Shown here piece by piece: positions 35,559 to 43,593 of a stretch of DNA of 64,000 bases. The notes beneath the pieces are model-generated. The model was not told the DNA's origin. It did not search any database and saw only the letters and a program-made list of their open reading frames with translations. The stretch lies in the NCBI RefSeq assembly GCF_000281715.2, contig NZ_CP124576.1:2859501-2923500 (forward strand), read 5' to 3'. Made by a program: the position numbers and the translations under genes. The stretch's first letter is position 1. Every line of letters begins with the position of its first letter. The DNA comes from Sphingobium sp. AP49. Lineage in GTDB: Bacteria > Pseudomonadota > Alphaproteobacteria > Sphingomonadales > Sphingomonadaceae.

Positions 35559-36659
35559 ATGGCGACGTCGGCGGACCGAGAATTGATTGAAGGCCTGCAG
35601 ACTGAACGCCTTCCGGACGAGATGTCCGCCTATCCGCTGGACGACATCATGGTCCGCAAGGATACGCGTGGCGTGGGCGATGTCGTCAAGCGGATAGAGG
35701 CGGGTCGTTACTCCATGAACCCCGACTTCCAGCGCGACTTCGTCTGGAAGCCGGACAAGCAGTCGAAGCTTATCGAAAGCTGTGTAATGCGCATCCCCCT
35801 TCCGGTGCTCTACGTCGCCGAAGGAGAGGATGGGCGGATCACCGTGGTCGACGGGTTGCAGCGATTGAGCACCTTCCAAGCATTTCTTACCAATAAGCTC
35901 AAGCTGACCGGCTTGGGCAAAGATCATCCGCTCGAGGGCAAGCGGTACAACGATCTTCCGATTAACCTCCAAGAGCGAATCGAGGACACGCAACTCACGC
36001 TATACATTCTCGACAAGGACGCCCCAGAGGCCGCCCGGCTCGACATCTTTGACCGGGTCAACAGCGGAATTCCGCTCAGCCGCCAGCAAATGCGCAACGC
36101 GCTCTACAACGGCCCGGCGACGCGGTGGCTCGCTGCCATGGCGACCGATCCCTTATTTCTCTCGGCGACGGGCGAGACGTTGTCGCGCGAGACTATGCGT
36201 GACCGTGAGGCAATCAACCGCTTCGCTGCGTTTAACCTGCTCGGTTGGGAAAGCTATAATGGTGATATGGATCTCCACCTGGCAAAGGCGTTGTCGGCAC
36301 TGAACGCGGCTGGACCGGACGCTATCGATCAGGCTACTCGTGAATTCCGGGGTAGCATGAAGCGTAACGAGGAGCTGTTCGGTCGGCACGCGTTCCGCAA
36401 GTCGCTCGCCGAGCGACGCGAGGATGCCTCCCGGTCGGTAATCAACATCTCGATGTTCGATACCTTCGCCTGCTGCCTTGCCCGCATATCCGACGAAGCT
36501 CTCCGCCGCAGCGAAGCGAATATCGTCGAGAGCATCGTCGAACTGATGAGCTTCGAACGCTTCAACAACGCGGTCACATATTCTACAAACAGCACAGTCC
36601 AGGTACGCACCCGTTACACAATGATGACTGAGGCGCTTCAGCCTTGGATGACGGCATGA
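35559..36659 (+). CDS. DUF262 (ParB/GmrSD N-terminal-like) protein, first gene of a three-gene operon
   Basis: A 366-residue soluble protein. NPDFQRDFVW (54-63) and VVDGLQRLSTF (96-106) are the DUF262 signature, with IFDRVNSGIPLSRQQMRNAL (about 163-182) following. The DGxQR motif is linked to nucleotide binding and hydrolysis in GmrS-like restriction proteins. There is no DUF1524 nuclease domain, unlike GmrSD. GGAG precedes the ATG at 35559. The stop overlaps the ATPase start (ATGA 36656-36659), indicating a shared transcript and likely complex. Confidence 0.82.
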   Translation: MATSADRELIEGLQTERLPDEMSAYPLDDIMVRKDTRGVGDVVKRIEAGRYSMNPDFQRDFVWKPDKQSKLIESCVMRIPLPVLYVAEGEDGRITVVDGLQRLSTFQAFLTNKLKLTGLGKDHPLEGKRYNDLPINLQERIEDTQLTLYILDKDAPEAARLDIFDRVNSGIPLSRQQMRNALYNGPATRWLAAMATDPLFLSATGETLSRETMRDREAINRFAAFNLLGWESYNGDMDLHLAKALSALNAAGPDAIDQATREFRGSMKRNEELFGRHAFRKSLAERREDASRSVINISMFDTFACCLARISDEALRRSEANIVESIVELMSFERFNNAVTYSTNSTVQVRTRYTMMTEALQPWMTA

Positions 36660-37777
36660 TCAACGCCGTACATATCGAGCGCTTCAAGTGCTTCGACGCG
36701 TTCACGCTCGACCTCGCCCAGCTGACCCTGCTGACCGGCTACAACGGCGCAGGCAAATCGAGTTCGATTCAGCCGCTGCTACTTCTTTCGCAGGCTCTGC
36801 GTGAGCCACCGCTTGGCCTGGTGCTGCCCCTTAACGGGCCGCTCGTCAGGCTCGGCGGCGCTAGCGATGTAGCGTCGACCCGGACGGGCGGCACAGTTCG
36901 TATTGGCGTATCCACGCCGGAAGACGAGAGCGCGTTCTGGGTGTTCGAGCACGAACGCGAACTCGGCCGGCATGAGCTCAGCCTGCGCCATAGCCATTTC
37001 TCGTTCGAGGACGGCGATGAACCCCGTTGGCTACCCGATGCTCGACATCGCAGCCTGTTGGAGCGCATGCGCGAGGTCATCTTTCTCGGCGCGATCCGCG
37101 ATCCCTTTGGTGAGGGACAACCCTATCCTGACAACCCGTCCGCCATCGTCGGTGACGTCGGTGTCGATGGGCGGTACGCCGCTTACTGGTTCGTACGCCA
37201 AGCGGACGAGGAGGTGCCGGGAGAGCGGCGCCATCCCTCTGACCCCCGGGTGACCGTGCGCGCCCAGGTTGACGCTTGGCTCGCCGAACTTTTCCCCGGC
37301 GCCAGTGTGAATGCTGAGGAAATCGAAGGTCTCGCCCTTGCGAAGACGAGTTTCAGGCTTGGCCGCTCGTCCGACTGGCGACGCCCGGCGAACGTTGGCT
37401 ATGGTCTCAGCTACGCCTTTCCCATTCTAGTCGCGTTGCTCTGTGCGAAGCCCGGGCAGGTCTTCATTGTCGACAGCCCCGAAGCGCATCTCCACCCTCG
37501 CGCGCAGTCGGTGATGGGGCGCCTCTTGGCCCGCTTCGCGGCGGCGGGCATCCAGATTATCGTCGAAAGCCATAGCGATCACCTTCTCTCCGGCATCCGC
37601 TTGGCGGTGCGAGAGGAACTGTTGCAATCGGAGGAAGTCGCCGTGCATTTTTTCACAAGCTGCGGCACATCGGGAGACGAGCAGACGCGCATCGCCATCG
37701 GCGAGGATGGGAGCGTGGCTGACTGGCCAGCGGGCTTCTTCGACCAAGCGATAAACGACTTGATTGGATTATCGTGA
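36656..37777 (+). CDS. SMC-like AAA ATPase with DUF3696 features
   Basis: A 373-residue ABC/SMC-type ATPase of the AAA_15/DUF3696 group. Walker A GYNGAGKSS is at 28-36, and the D-loop and Walker B are in VDSPEAHLHPRAQ with a following VESHSDHLLSGIR. DUF3696-like C-terminal residues follow (IAIGEDGSVADWPAGFFDQA). The start at 36656 is set by the ATGA overlap; a TTG 12 bp upstream is in frame. Such ATPases drive several anti-phage systems. It lies between a DUF262 protein and an unknown protein, each immediately adjacent. Confidence 0.82.
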   Translation: MINAVHIERFKCFDAFTLDLAQLTLLTGYNGAGKSSSIQPLLLLSQALREPPLGLVLPLNGPLVRLGGASDVASTRTGGTVRIGVSTPEDESAFWVFEHERELGRHELSLRHSHFSFEDGDEPRWLPDARHRSLLERMREVIFLGAIRDPFGEGQPYPDNPSAIVGDVGVDGRYAAYWFVRQADEEVPGERRHPSDPRVTVRAQVDAWLAELFPGASVNAEEIEGLALAKTSFRLGRSSDWRRPANVGYGLSYAFPILVALLCAKPGQVFIVDSPEAHLHPRAQSVMGRLLARFAAAGIQIIVESHSDHLLSGIRLAVREELLQSEEVAVHFFTSCGTSGDEQTRIAIGEDGSVADWPAGFFDQAINDLIGLS

Positions 37778-38689
37778 GTGGCACGGGGATACCTTAATAG
37801 CCTGAGCTTCCCGGCCACTGATGTGAAGTCTGGCCTCGAGCTTCTTTCGGAGCTTCGGGAGGGCATCGCACGGCTCATAAAGGCTGAGGTGATTGCGCCG
37901 CCTGTGATGTGCGCACTCCGGGCTTCGCAACTACCCCTCTCGCCAGACTATGTGACCTTGCCCCACGCGGCGAAGACGCACGGCGCGCAGTTCCGAGATA
38001 CGATCCTGTTCTTTCTTACCGCGCTCGATCAGAGGTCGCCGGTTCATGTTGCCCTCCCGCCCGAAGATCAGGAGGAAGCCCGACCGAGCGTAGTTGACGA
38101 CGCCGAGTGCGACTTTGATCCCGAAGCGGCCACGGTTCTGGTCTCCTGTGCACTCGACGATGGCGTGCTCCTAAGTCTGGGCTCCAGTGATCGGTGGCGC
38201 ACGCCAGATATCGAGGTCAGGATGCTGACGGCCAGCGCGGAAACGGAACGCCAGGTTAAAGTTTGCAACGTGCATAACGCGCCCACCGCCGACGCCGCAC
38301 ATGAACGCCGCGCTACGGCGATGGCCGCGCATCGGTTTGAAAACTGGGAGCACCTGACTGGAGACGCTCGACGCGCGCCGCAGCTTGACGACTGGTTCGC
38401 CGAATGTCGCACGCGTCCCGGTTTAGAACAGGTTGTGATGCGATCGCTTGCGCTAGCCAGGGCGCAAGGATGGCTCCCGGACGGCGACCTTGTGAAGAAA
38501 CTGAACGCCAAGTCCTCGTCTCCGGTATTCGAGGTTCGCGCATGGTACAACGGCAGCAACAACGTCCGAGTTCTTTTCGGGCGAACTGCGGCCGGCTCCG
38601 TCGCGGTTGGCTTTGGCGGAACCAAGACTTCGCCGGATTGGTACGATAACGCCATACCGCAGGCGGATCGCTTCATATCCGAGCGCTAA
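37778..38689 (+). CDS. Unknown third protein of the DUF262/DUF3696 operon
   Basis: A 303-residue soluble protein starting with a GTG placed directly after the ATPase stop (zero spacing), so co-translated. I recognise no domain. The N-terminal 90 residues have no repeats or catalytic motif; the centre contains RFENWEHLTGDARRAPQLDDWF, and the C-terminus ends VGFGGTKTSPDWYDNAIPQA. By position it should be the effector or adaptor of the operon. Its lack of identity with known effectors is what makes it interesting. Confidence 0.65.
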   Translation: MARGYLNSLSFPATDVKSGLELLSELREGIARLIKAEVIAPPVMCALRASQLPLSPDYVTLPHAAKTHGAQFRDTILFFLTALDQRSPVHVALPPEDQEEARPSVVDDAECDFDPEAATVLVSCALDDGVLLSLGSSDRWRTPDIEVRMLTASAETERQVKVCNVHNAPTADAAHERRATAMAAHRFENWEHLTGDARRAPQLDDWFAECRTRPGLEQVVMRSLALARAQGWLPDGDLVKKLNAKSSSPVFEVRAWYNGSNNVRVLFGRTAAGSVAVGFGGTKTSPDWYDNAIPQADRFISER

Positions 38690-39083
38690 CAACGCGATAG
38701 CTGGCTGACAGCGACTTAGTTGCAGCCCGCTGCGCGCCGTCGCCGTCCCATACTGCTATCATGGCGGAGCGGCCAGCGTTGCGACACCGGCATAACGGCT
38801 ATCTGGGTGGCCTACTTTGCCCTTGCCGTCCTGCGATATTTTAATGTTTTCCGCTTCGCAGAATGAGAATAGGAGCGCAACTTCGGTGCCTAATTCCTAT
38901 GAATGAATGACGGAAGTCTGGGGAGGCGTTGAACGTCGCCTTCTGGTTGAAGACTGACGGATAGACATGCTGATCTGCTGCGCGGGGCCAGCCGGACGAT
39001 TGATGGCAGCTAGCTGCGATTACCCACCGGTAACCGGACAGACTGAAATCGTCCATCATGTACCGACGTGGGCATCTGGCAGC
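38690..39083. other. Non-coding stretch in the island
   Basis: A 394-bp segment between the DUF262 operon and the convergent toxin gene. Open frames in it are short and lack ribosome-binding sites and domains. I see no clear repeats or terminator. Confidence 0.45.
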
Positions 39084-39389
39084 TTACTCCGGCTCGAATT
39101 CCGGGGGAACGTCGTGGGGCCACATGCGCGCGCCATGGATTACGCGAAGGACGCGCACGGTATCCCCAATGATCTGGTAAGGTGCGATATAGGGCGTGTG
39201 CGCGATCACCAATTCGCGCGTGCCTTCGATCCGGCCCGGACGCCCGCTATTCGGGAAATCTTTGAGGCGCTGGGCTGCTGCCTCGATCCGATCGTCCACA
39301 TCGGCGGCGGCTTGCGGATTATCCTCGGCAATCCAAATGAATATCGCCAGACGATCAGTCGTCGCCCGATTTGACCAAGCGAGTTTCAT
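39084..39389 (-). CDS. RelE/ParE-family toxin
   Basis: A 101-residue toxin of the ParE/RelE superfamily. WSNRATTDRLAIFIWIAEDN, RLKDFPNSGRPG (about 42-53), RELVIAHTPYIAPYQI and VRVLRVIHGARMWP match the fold and its conserved GRPG and RVIHGAR elements. It overlaps the antitoxin stop by ATGA (39389-39386), the usual coupling. It should cleave ribosome-bound mRNA or poison gyrase, depending on subfamily; the sequence does not settle which. Confidence 0.88.
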   Translation of the reverse strand: MKLAWSNRATTDRLAIFIWIAEDNPQAAADVDDRIEAAAQRLKDFPNSGRPGRIEGTRELVIAHTPYIAPYQIIGDTVRVLRVIHGARMWPHDVPPEFEPE

Positions 39390-39691
39390 TGCACCGGCTT
39401 GATGCCCTTTCGAGCATTCGCGCGAAGCTCAGCAAACCGCGCGGAAACCTCGGCGTCGTTAATGTCAGGCCGATCGTCGTCCAGCGCCTCCTGCACCCGC
39501 GCCCGGAACCACTGGTCATAAGCTTGCCGCTCTACCAGCAACTCCATGGGGGCAACGCCCTCGCGCGCGGTGCGGGTCAGAAGGATGCGCACGGCGTCTG
39601 ATACCGTAAGCCCCATCCGCTCGAACACGGCGGAGGCGCGGTCCTTTACGTCCGAATCGATGCGTGTCTGAATCAGGGCATTATTGGCCAT
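39386..39691 (-). CDS. RelB/DinJ-family antitoxin
   Basis: A 101-residue antitoxin. The N-terminal ribbon-helix-helix ALIQTRIDSDVKDRASAVFE, then LTVSDAVRILLTRTAREG, is a typical RelB/DinJ signature. The C-terminus, which would wrap the toxin, ends DAEVSARFAELRANARKGIKP. The start at 39691 has AAGGAG about 7 nt upstream; the open frame extends further to 39787 without support. It probably represses its own promoter. Confidence 0.88.
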   Translation of the reverse strand: MANNALIQTRIDSDVKDRASAVFERMGLTVSDAVRILLTRTAREGVAPMELLVERQAYDQWFRARVQEALDDDRPDINDAEVSARFAELRANARKGIKPVQ

Positions 39692-39727
39692 GGGATCACT
39701 CCTTGGGCTCATGTGTAATGCAATCGC

Positions 39728-39741
39728 ATGACAATTGTCAT
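39728..39741. promoter_or_regulatory. Palindrome upstream of the toxin-antitoxin operon
   Basis: ATGACAATTGTCAT is a perfect 14-bp palindrome 36 bp before the antitoxin ATG. Its position fits an operator bound by the RelB-like antitoxin. Confidence 0.5.
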
Positions 39742-40239
39742 CAGGAAACGGCAGTCGCGGTGTTACAAGTGCCACCAAAATGTGCAAATCGGCACTGAAA
39801 TGCCGAAAGCGGCAGTGTAGTGCCTACTTCAGGAACTTCATTTCCTATCCACTTGCACACTCGGAAAAACCGAGACAGCATACTCACCGGAGGCATAGCA
39901 CAAGACGGCTTGGCGGGTCGTCAACAAGAGGTCCGCCATGGCGTACGACTCGAACAGGTCGATTGCTATCATTTCAGGGGCGAAGCGCCCGCTGCTTGCC
40001 CTTGCAAGGCACCGCCCTGCTCTCTCCGGGCAAAAGGCGACCGCCTCTTGCCGCCTGGGGCCACCGATGATCCGCTATCGCCGCCACATGCGCGAAATCT
40101 CCGCTGATCCCCGACATTTGCCGCCGTAGGCCCCCCACAACCCTATGCGCGCCGATTGCCCCTTGCGGGCTGAGGGACGGCCCGCATTGTTCACTCTCAT
40201 GGGGGAAAGGCATAACTGGCGCACCTATGGAATAAGTCG
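39742..40239. other. Non-coding stretch between the toxin-antitoxin pair and AlpA
   Basis: This 498-bp stretch lies between divergent units and should hold the AlpA-operon promoter. Short open frames (for example 39820-40107) show no recognisable domain. Confidence 0.45.
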
Positions 40240-40455
40240 ATGTCCAACTCTGATCGTATCATTCGATTGAAGACCGTTCTGGCCCGCACCGGGCTTTCCC
40301 GTTCAACCCTTTACCGCAAGATCGCGGACGGGACGTTTCCCGCTCAAATCAGAATCAGCGTCCATGGCGCCGGCTGGCGGGAGTCGTCCGTCGAACGCTG
40401 GATGGCCGATCCTGTCAGCTATCGCGAGCAACAGGCTGGGAGCCATTCCCAATGA
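40240..40455 (+). CDS. AlpA-family regulator
   Basis: A 71-residue helix-turn-helix protein of the AlpA family. IIRLKTVLARTGLSRSTLYR and the following KIADGTFPAQIRISVHGAGW, then ESSVERWMADP, are characteristic. AlpA proteins regulate prophage and island excision, usually by controlling the integrase. It overlaps the next gene by ATGA (40452-40455) and is convergent to the integrase. Confidence 0.88.
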   Translation: MSNSDRIIRLKTVLARTGLSRSTLYRKIADGTFPAQIRISVHGAGWRESSVERWMADPVSYREQQAGSHSQ

Positions 40456-40646
40456 CCGCGCTCCAGCCCCCCGATCCAATCTGCGTCCGCGTCAATGAAG
40501 CGGCGCGCATGATCGGCGTCGGTCGCACCAAGCTCTATGAACTGATCGCGGCTGGCGAGGTTGAAACGGTGAAGCTTGGCAGGGCAACCCGTATCACCAC
40601 CGCCAGCCTGCACGATTTGGTCAGGCGGCAACGCGGCGCACTGTAG
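40452..40646 (+). CDS. Excisionase-like helix-turn-helix protein
   Basis: A 64-residue DNA-binding protein of the excisionase family. VNEAARMIGVGRTKLYELIA then GEVETVKLGRATRI is the MerR-like winged-helix pattern. Its 3' end overlaps the integrase 3' end by 26 bp. It probably helps excise the island, together with the AlpA protein. Confidence 0.82.
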   Translation: MTALQPPDPICVRVNEAARMIGVGRTKLYELIAAGEVETVKLGRATRITTASLHDLVRRQRGAL

Positions 40647-41835
40647 GGTCGGACGCCGTTCCTGCGGCGTCCTTCACCTTGCCGTTCTGTGTCTCTGTGC
40701 GGTCGAGATACTCGGCCCAACGCGCCATGAGGCTGCGCCGCTTGTCGAAAAAATCGGTGCGGCGATAAGCGGCTTCAACCTTGTTAGGCAGCTTGTGCGC
40801 CAGTGCCTTGTCGGCAACCTCCTTCGGAAAGCGCGTCCGTTCGGCTGCCCAATCGGTAAAGGATGAACGAAAGCCATGGACCGTAATTCCTGCGATCCCA
40901 TCATCTCGCAACAGCTTGGTCATGGTTACGTCGCTGATCGGCTTCTCGCCATTATGTGAGAACACAAGCCCGGTGTCGCTGGTGCGCTCCTTCCAACGCT
41001 TGCGCAGCAACGCAACGACAGGCGCGGAAAGCGGCACAATATGGGCTTCCCGCGCCTTCATGCGCTCGCCGGGAATGCTCCAGATGCCATTATCAAGGTC
41101 GAACTCGGACCACACCGCAAAGCGCGTCTCATTCGACCGCACAGCGTTGTAGATAGTAAAGCGCAAGGCATCGCGCCCGGTTGTGGGCGAAGCTCCCGCG
41201 AGCTTCTGCATGAGCGCCGGGACTTCGGCATAGGACATGGCTTCCATATGACCGCGCTTGTCGTTCTGGCGGGGAAGCCCCTTCCGAACGGAGCGGAGTG
41301 ATACTTCCTCCGGCACCCATCCCTTGACGTGCGCAAAATCCAGAACGACGCTGATGCGCTGGAGGATGCGGCGGGCGGTTTCCGGTATTTCGAGCCAGAT
41401 TGACGCAAGCGCCTCGACCACGCAGGCGCTGTCCACCTGGTCTACCGGCTTCTTGCCGATTTTAGGGAAGACGTGCTTTTCGAAGCTCGACAGCCACTTC
41501 ACATGATGCCCACCTTTCCAGCCTTCACGCAGCGTCTCATGGCAATTTCGAGTCGCGGCTTCGAAGTTGGGCACGATCTTTCGCGCCTTCCGACGCTCGG
41601 CGACTGGATCGAAGCCCTCTCGAACACGGCGGCGTAACGCTGTTGCTGCTTCGCGTGCCTCGGCTAGCGATACGTCCAACGCTGATCCCAGCCCGTAGTC
41701 ACGGCGTTGCCCGTTTCTCTGCATTCGCAGAACCCATGTCCGCGCCCCGCTGTCCTTCACGAGCAAGCAAAGACCTCTGCTATCGGTATGCCGTCCGGGC
41801 TTCGCGTTCTTCACTTTCAAAGTTGTCAGCGCCAT
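40621..41835 (-). CDS. P4-type tyrosine integrase of the island
   Basis: A 404-residue site-specific recombinase with an N-terminal DUF4102-like arm-binding domain (LKVKNAKPGRHTDSRGLCLL). The catalytic residues are visible: Arg233 (NAVRSNETRFAVW), His320-x-x-Arg323 (HGFRSSF), His347 (LAHKL) and Tyr357 (AAYRRTD). It is transcribed leftward and lies about 200 bp from attR, as expected for a tRNA-targeting island integrase. It should recombine attL and attR to excise the island. Confidence 0.94.
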   Translation of the reverse strand: MALTTLKVKNAKPGRHTDSRGLCLLVKDSGARTWVLRMQRNGQRRDYGLGSALDVSLAEAREAATALRRRVREGFDPVAERRKARKIVPNFEAATRNCHETLREGWKGGHHVKWLSSFEKHVFPKIGKKPVDQVDSACVVEALASIWLEIPETARRILQRISVVLDFAHVKGWVPEEVSLRSVRKGLPRQNDKRGHMEAMSYAEVPALMQKLAGASPTTGRDALRFTIYNAVRSNETRFAVWSEFDLDNGIWSIPGERMKAREAHIVPLSAPVVALLRKRWKERTSDTGLVFSHNGEKPISDVTMTKLLRDDGIAGITVHGFRSSFTDWAAERTRFPKEVADKALAHKLPNKVEAAYRRTDFFDKRRSLMARWAEYLDRTETQNGKVKDAAGTASDPTVRRVAA

Positions 41836-42036
41836 CGGGTTTGGTTCCCTGTTAGGGAATTTTTCGCCTCGGTTCCCACATTATGAGGCCAAAAATCGTC
41901 CCACTTTCGTTCCCACATTTCGATGTGGATTCAGGCAAATGAGGGCGACCGACCGCGAACATACTGCAATATAAATCGCTAATTTTACAGTGGACTTGGG
42001 GACGCTCTGAACCTGCCTGATACGAAAGTTTTAGCG

Positions 42037-42053
42037 CCTCCTCCGCTACCATT
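42037..42053 (+). repeat. attR: second copy of the 17-bp tRNA-Met 3' end
   Basis: CCTCCTCCGCTACCATT matches 21135-21151 exactly. It marks the right end of the island, about 200 bp beyond the integrase start. Confidence 0.9.
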
Positions 42054-42342
42054 TCAAAGACATCGAAATGCTCGCGCAGTCGTCGCTTTTCAGCGATTTA
42101 CAAGCGAAGCCGAGCATGATGTCGAGATCGTCCGCACATCGGTAAACCGGACTGAATAGGCCTGATTTGGCTCCGGCTGGACGGGATAAGGTTTCCGCCC
42201 GTCCCTAGGCGAGCACCGAATGGGCTGCTTCAATCGCCCCGCGCTCGGTTTGTGTGCCCAACAATATCGGCGCGGCCATAACTTCGCTTTGCAGAATGTC
42301 CGGCTGCTCGTCTAAAGGCAGGCCGTCAGGATCTGAGTCACA

Positions 42343-43173
42343 ATGAATTATCGCCATTCCTTCCATGCGGGCAATAGCGCCGATGTCGTCAAGCACAGCC
42401 TCCTGATCGCCTTGGTGCGGGCCTTGCAGCACAAGCCGGGCGCACTCACTCTGATCGACACCCATGCCGGCTGCGGCCTGTACGACCTTGGCGGCGACGA
42501 TGCCCAACGCACCGGCGAAGCGACCCAAGGCGTGCTGCGGGCCTTTGCCGACGCGAACCCCTTGCTGGACGACTACCGCGCCGCCGTGCAGGCGGTGAAT
42601 GTGGGGGACGAACCACGTCTTTACCCCGGCTCGCCGCAGTTTCTGGCACAGCTTTTGCGCCCGCAGGATTGCCTGATCCTCAACGAAAAGCACCCGCAAG
42701 ACGCTTACACCCTGCGCGGCGTGATGCGGGGCACCAACGCGGCCGTACATGAACGCGACGCCTACGAACTATGGCTGGCCTTGGTACCGCCCCGCACCGC
42801 GCGCGGCGTGGTGGTGGTCGACCCGCCCTACGAGCAGACGGACGAACGCGCGCGCATCACCGCCACCCTCGCCGCCGCTTACCGCAAATGGGCGCATGGC
42901 GTGACGGTTATCTGGTTTCCGCTGAAAGACCACGCCACGCATTGGCATTGGAAGAAGCAGCTGCGCAAGCTCGGCATCCCGAAATTGCTGTGCGTGGAGC
43001 ATTGGCTATATGATAGCGAGCAACCCGGCATCTATAATGGCGCGGGCCTCTTTATCGTCAATCCGCCCTACGCTTTCACGCAGGCACTGCCACCCCTGTT
43101 GGAGGGTTTGCGCACGGCGTTAGCGCCCGAAGGGCATAAGGGCGAGATACTATCCGGTTGGTTGGGCGATTAA
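42343..43173 (+). CDS. rlmJ: 23S rRNA (adenine(2030)-N6)-methyltransferase
   Basis: A 276-residue rRNA methyltransferase. The start MNYRHSFHAGNSADVVKHSLL is the family hallmark. The SAM-binding site is near LIDTHAGCGLYDL and the catalytic DPPYEQ lies at about 166-171. Full length. It is the first chromosomal gene to the right of the island and is unlinked in function to its neighbours. Confidence 0.93.
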   Translation: MNYRHSFHAGNSADVVKHSLLIALVRALQHKPGALTLIDTHAGCGLYDLGGDDAQRTGEATQGVLRAFADANPLLDDYRAAVQAVNVGDEPRLYPGSPQFLAQLLRPQDCLILNEKHPQDAYTLRGVMRGTNAAVHERDAYELWLALVPPRTARGVVVVDPPYEQTDERARITATLAAAYRKWAHGVTVIWFPLKDHATHWHWKKQLRKLGIPKLLCVEHWLYDSEQPGIYNGAGLFIVNPPYAFTQALPPLLEGLRTALAPEGHKGEILSGWLGD

Positions 43174-43593
43174 GATAAACCCTTCACCCCGAGGGGGATT
43201 GCCGCGCTTCAGACGATGGCGCCTATACGCCCGCTGGCGACGACCTCGACCATATGATCCTGTTCGCCCACAATGGCGACTGGGGGCGTCGATGAGCCCA
43301 GTGAGCAGCGATAAGGGCTGATGAACGAACCGTACGATGGTCGACGCCCTGCGCAAGGGGGCGGTGGCGCATGGGCCTGAACCGAGACGTGGCAATCCAG
43401 CGGCGGGCTTCGACTACGTTTGTCGTCGTCACGATGTTGTTCGTCGATCAACGGGTGTGATGGGCCGAGAACAGGGCCAGCAGCAAGAACATTGAACCCG
43501 GCGTGGCTCAAGGCAGGCGCGGCCGTTCGGTTCGCAAAGGAAATCAGGGGGAGCGTGCGCCTGCCAGCATAAGGCAGCGGCACGAAGAGGGGA
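43174..43593. other. Non-coding stretch after rlmJ
   Basis: A 420-bp segment separating rlmJ from a TonB-dependent receptor. I find no domain-bearing frame in either direction; the several short frames have no ribosome-binding site. It probably holds the receptor's promoter, which I cannot place. Confidence 0.45.

Larger units (their letters stand above)
21135..42053. mobile_element. Integrative mobilizable genomic island in tRNA-Met
   Basis: A 20.9-kb island bounded by 17-bp direct repeats derived from the tRNA 3' end, with a P4-type tyrosine integrase adjacent to the right repeat. Cargo in order: type I restriction-modification with an Abi-like gene, DUF6118 protein, TraA relaxase, oriT-like sequence, traC, traD, HEPN/STN fusion and partner, ribbon-helix-helix regulator, DUF262/DUF3696 three-gene operon, toxin-antitoxin, AlpA-like regulators, integrase. 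There is a relaxase and oriT-like site but no coupling protein or type IV secretion genes, so it should be mobilizable rather than self-transmissible. Confidence 0.9.

Noticed and set aside
38841..39059. 72-codon frame in the 38690-39083 gap
   Set aside because: No recognisable features or initiation signal.
21135..42053. A CRISPR array or prophage on the island
   Set aside because: No regularly spaced repeats and no phage structural genes; the element is a mobilizable island.
43174..43593. Possible degraded transposase after rlmJ
   Set aside because: I looked for recombinase or transposase motifs in all frames and saw none, so no pseudogene is called.
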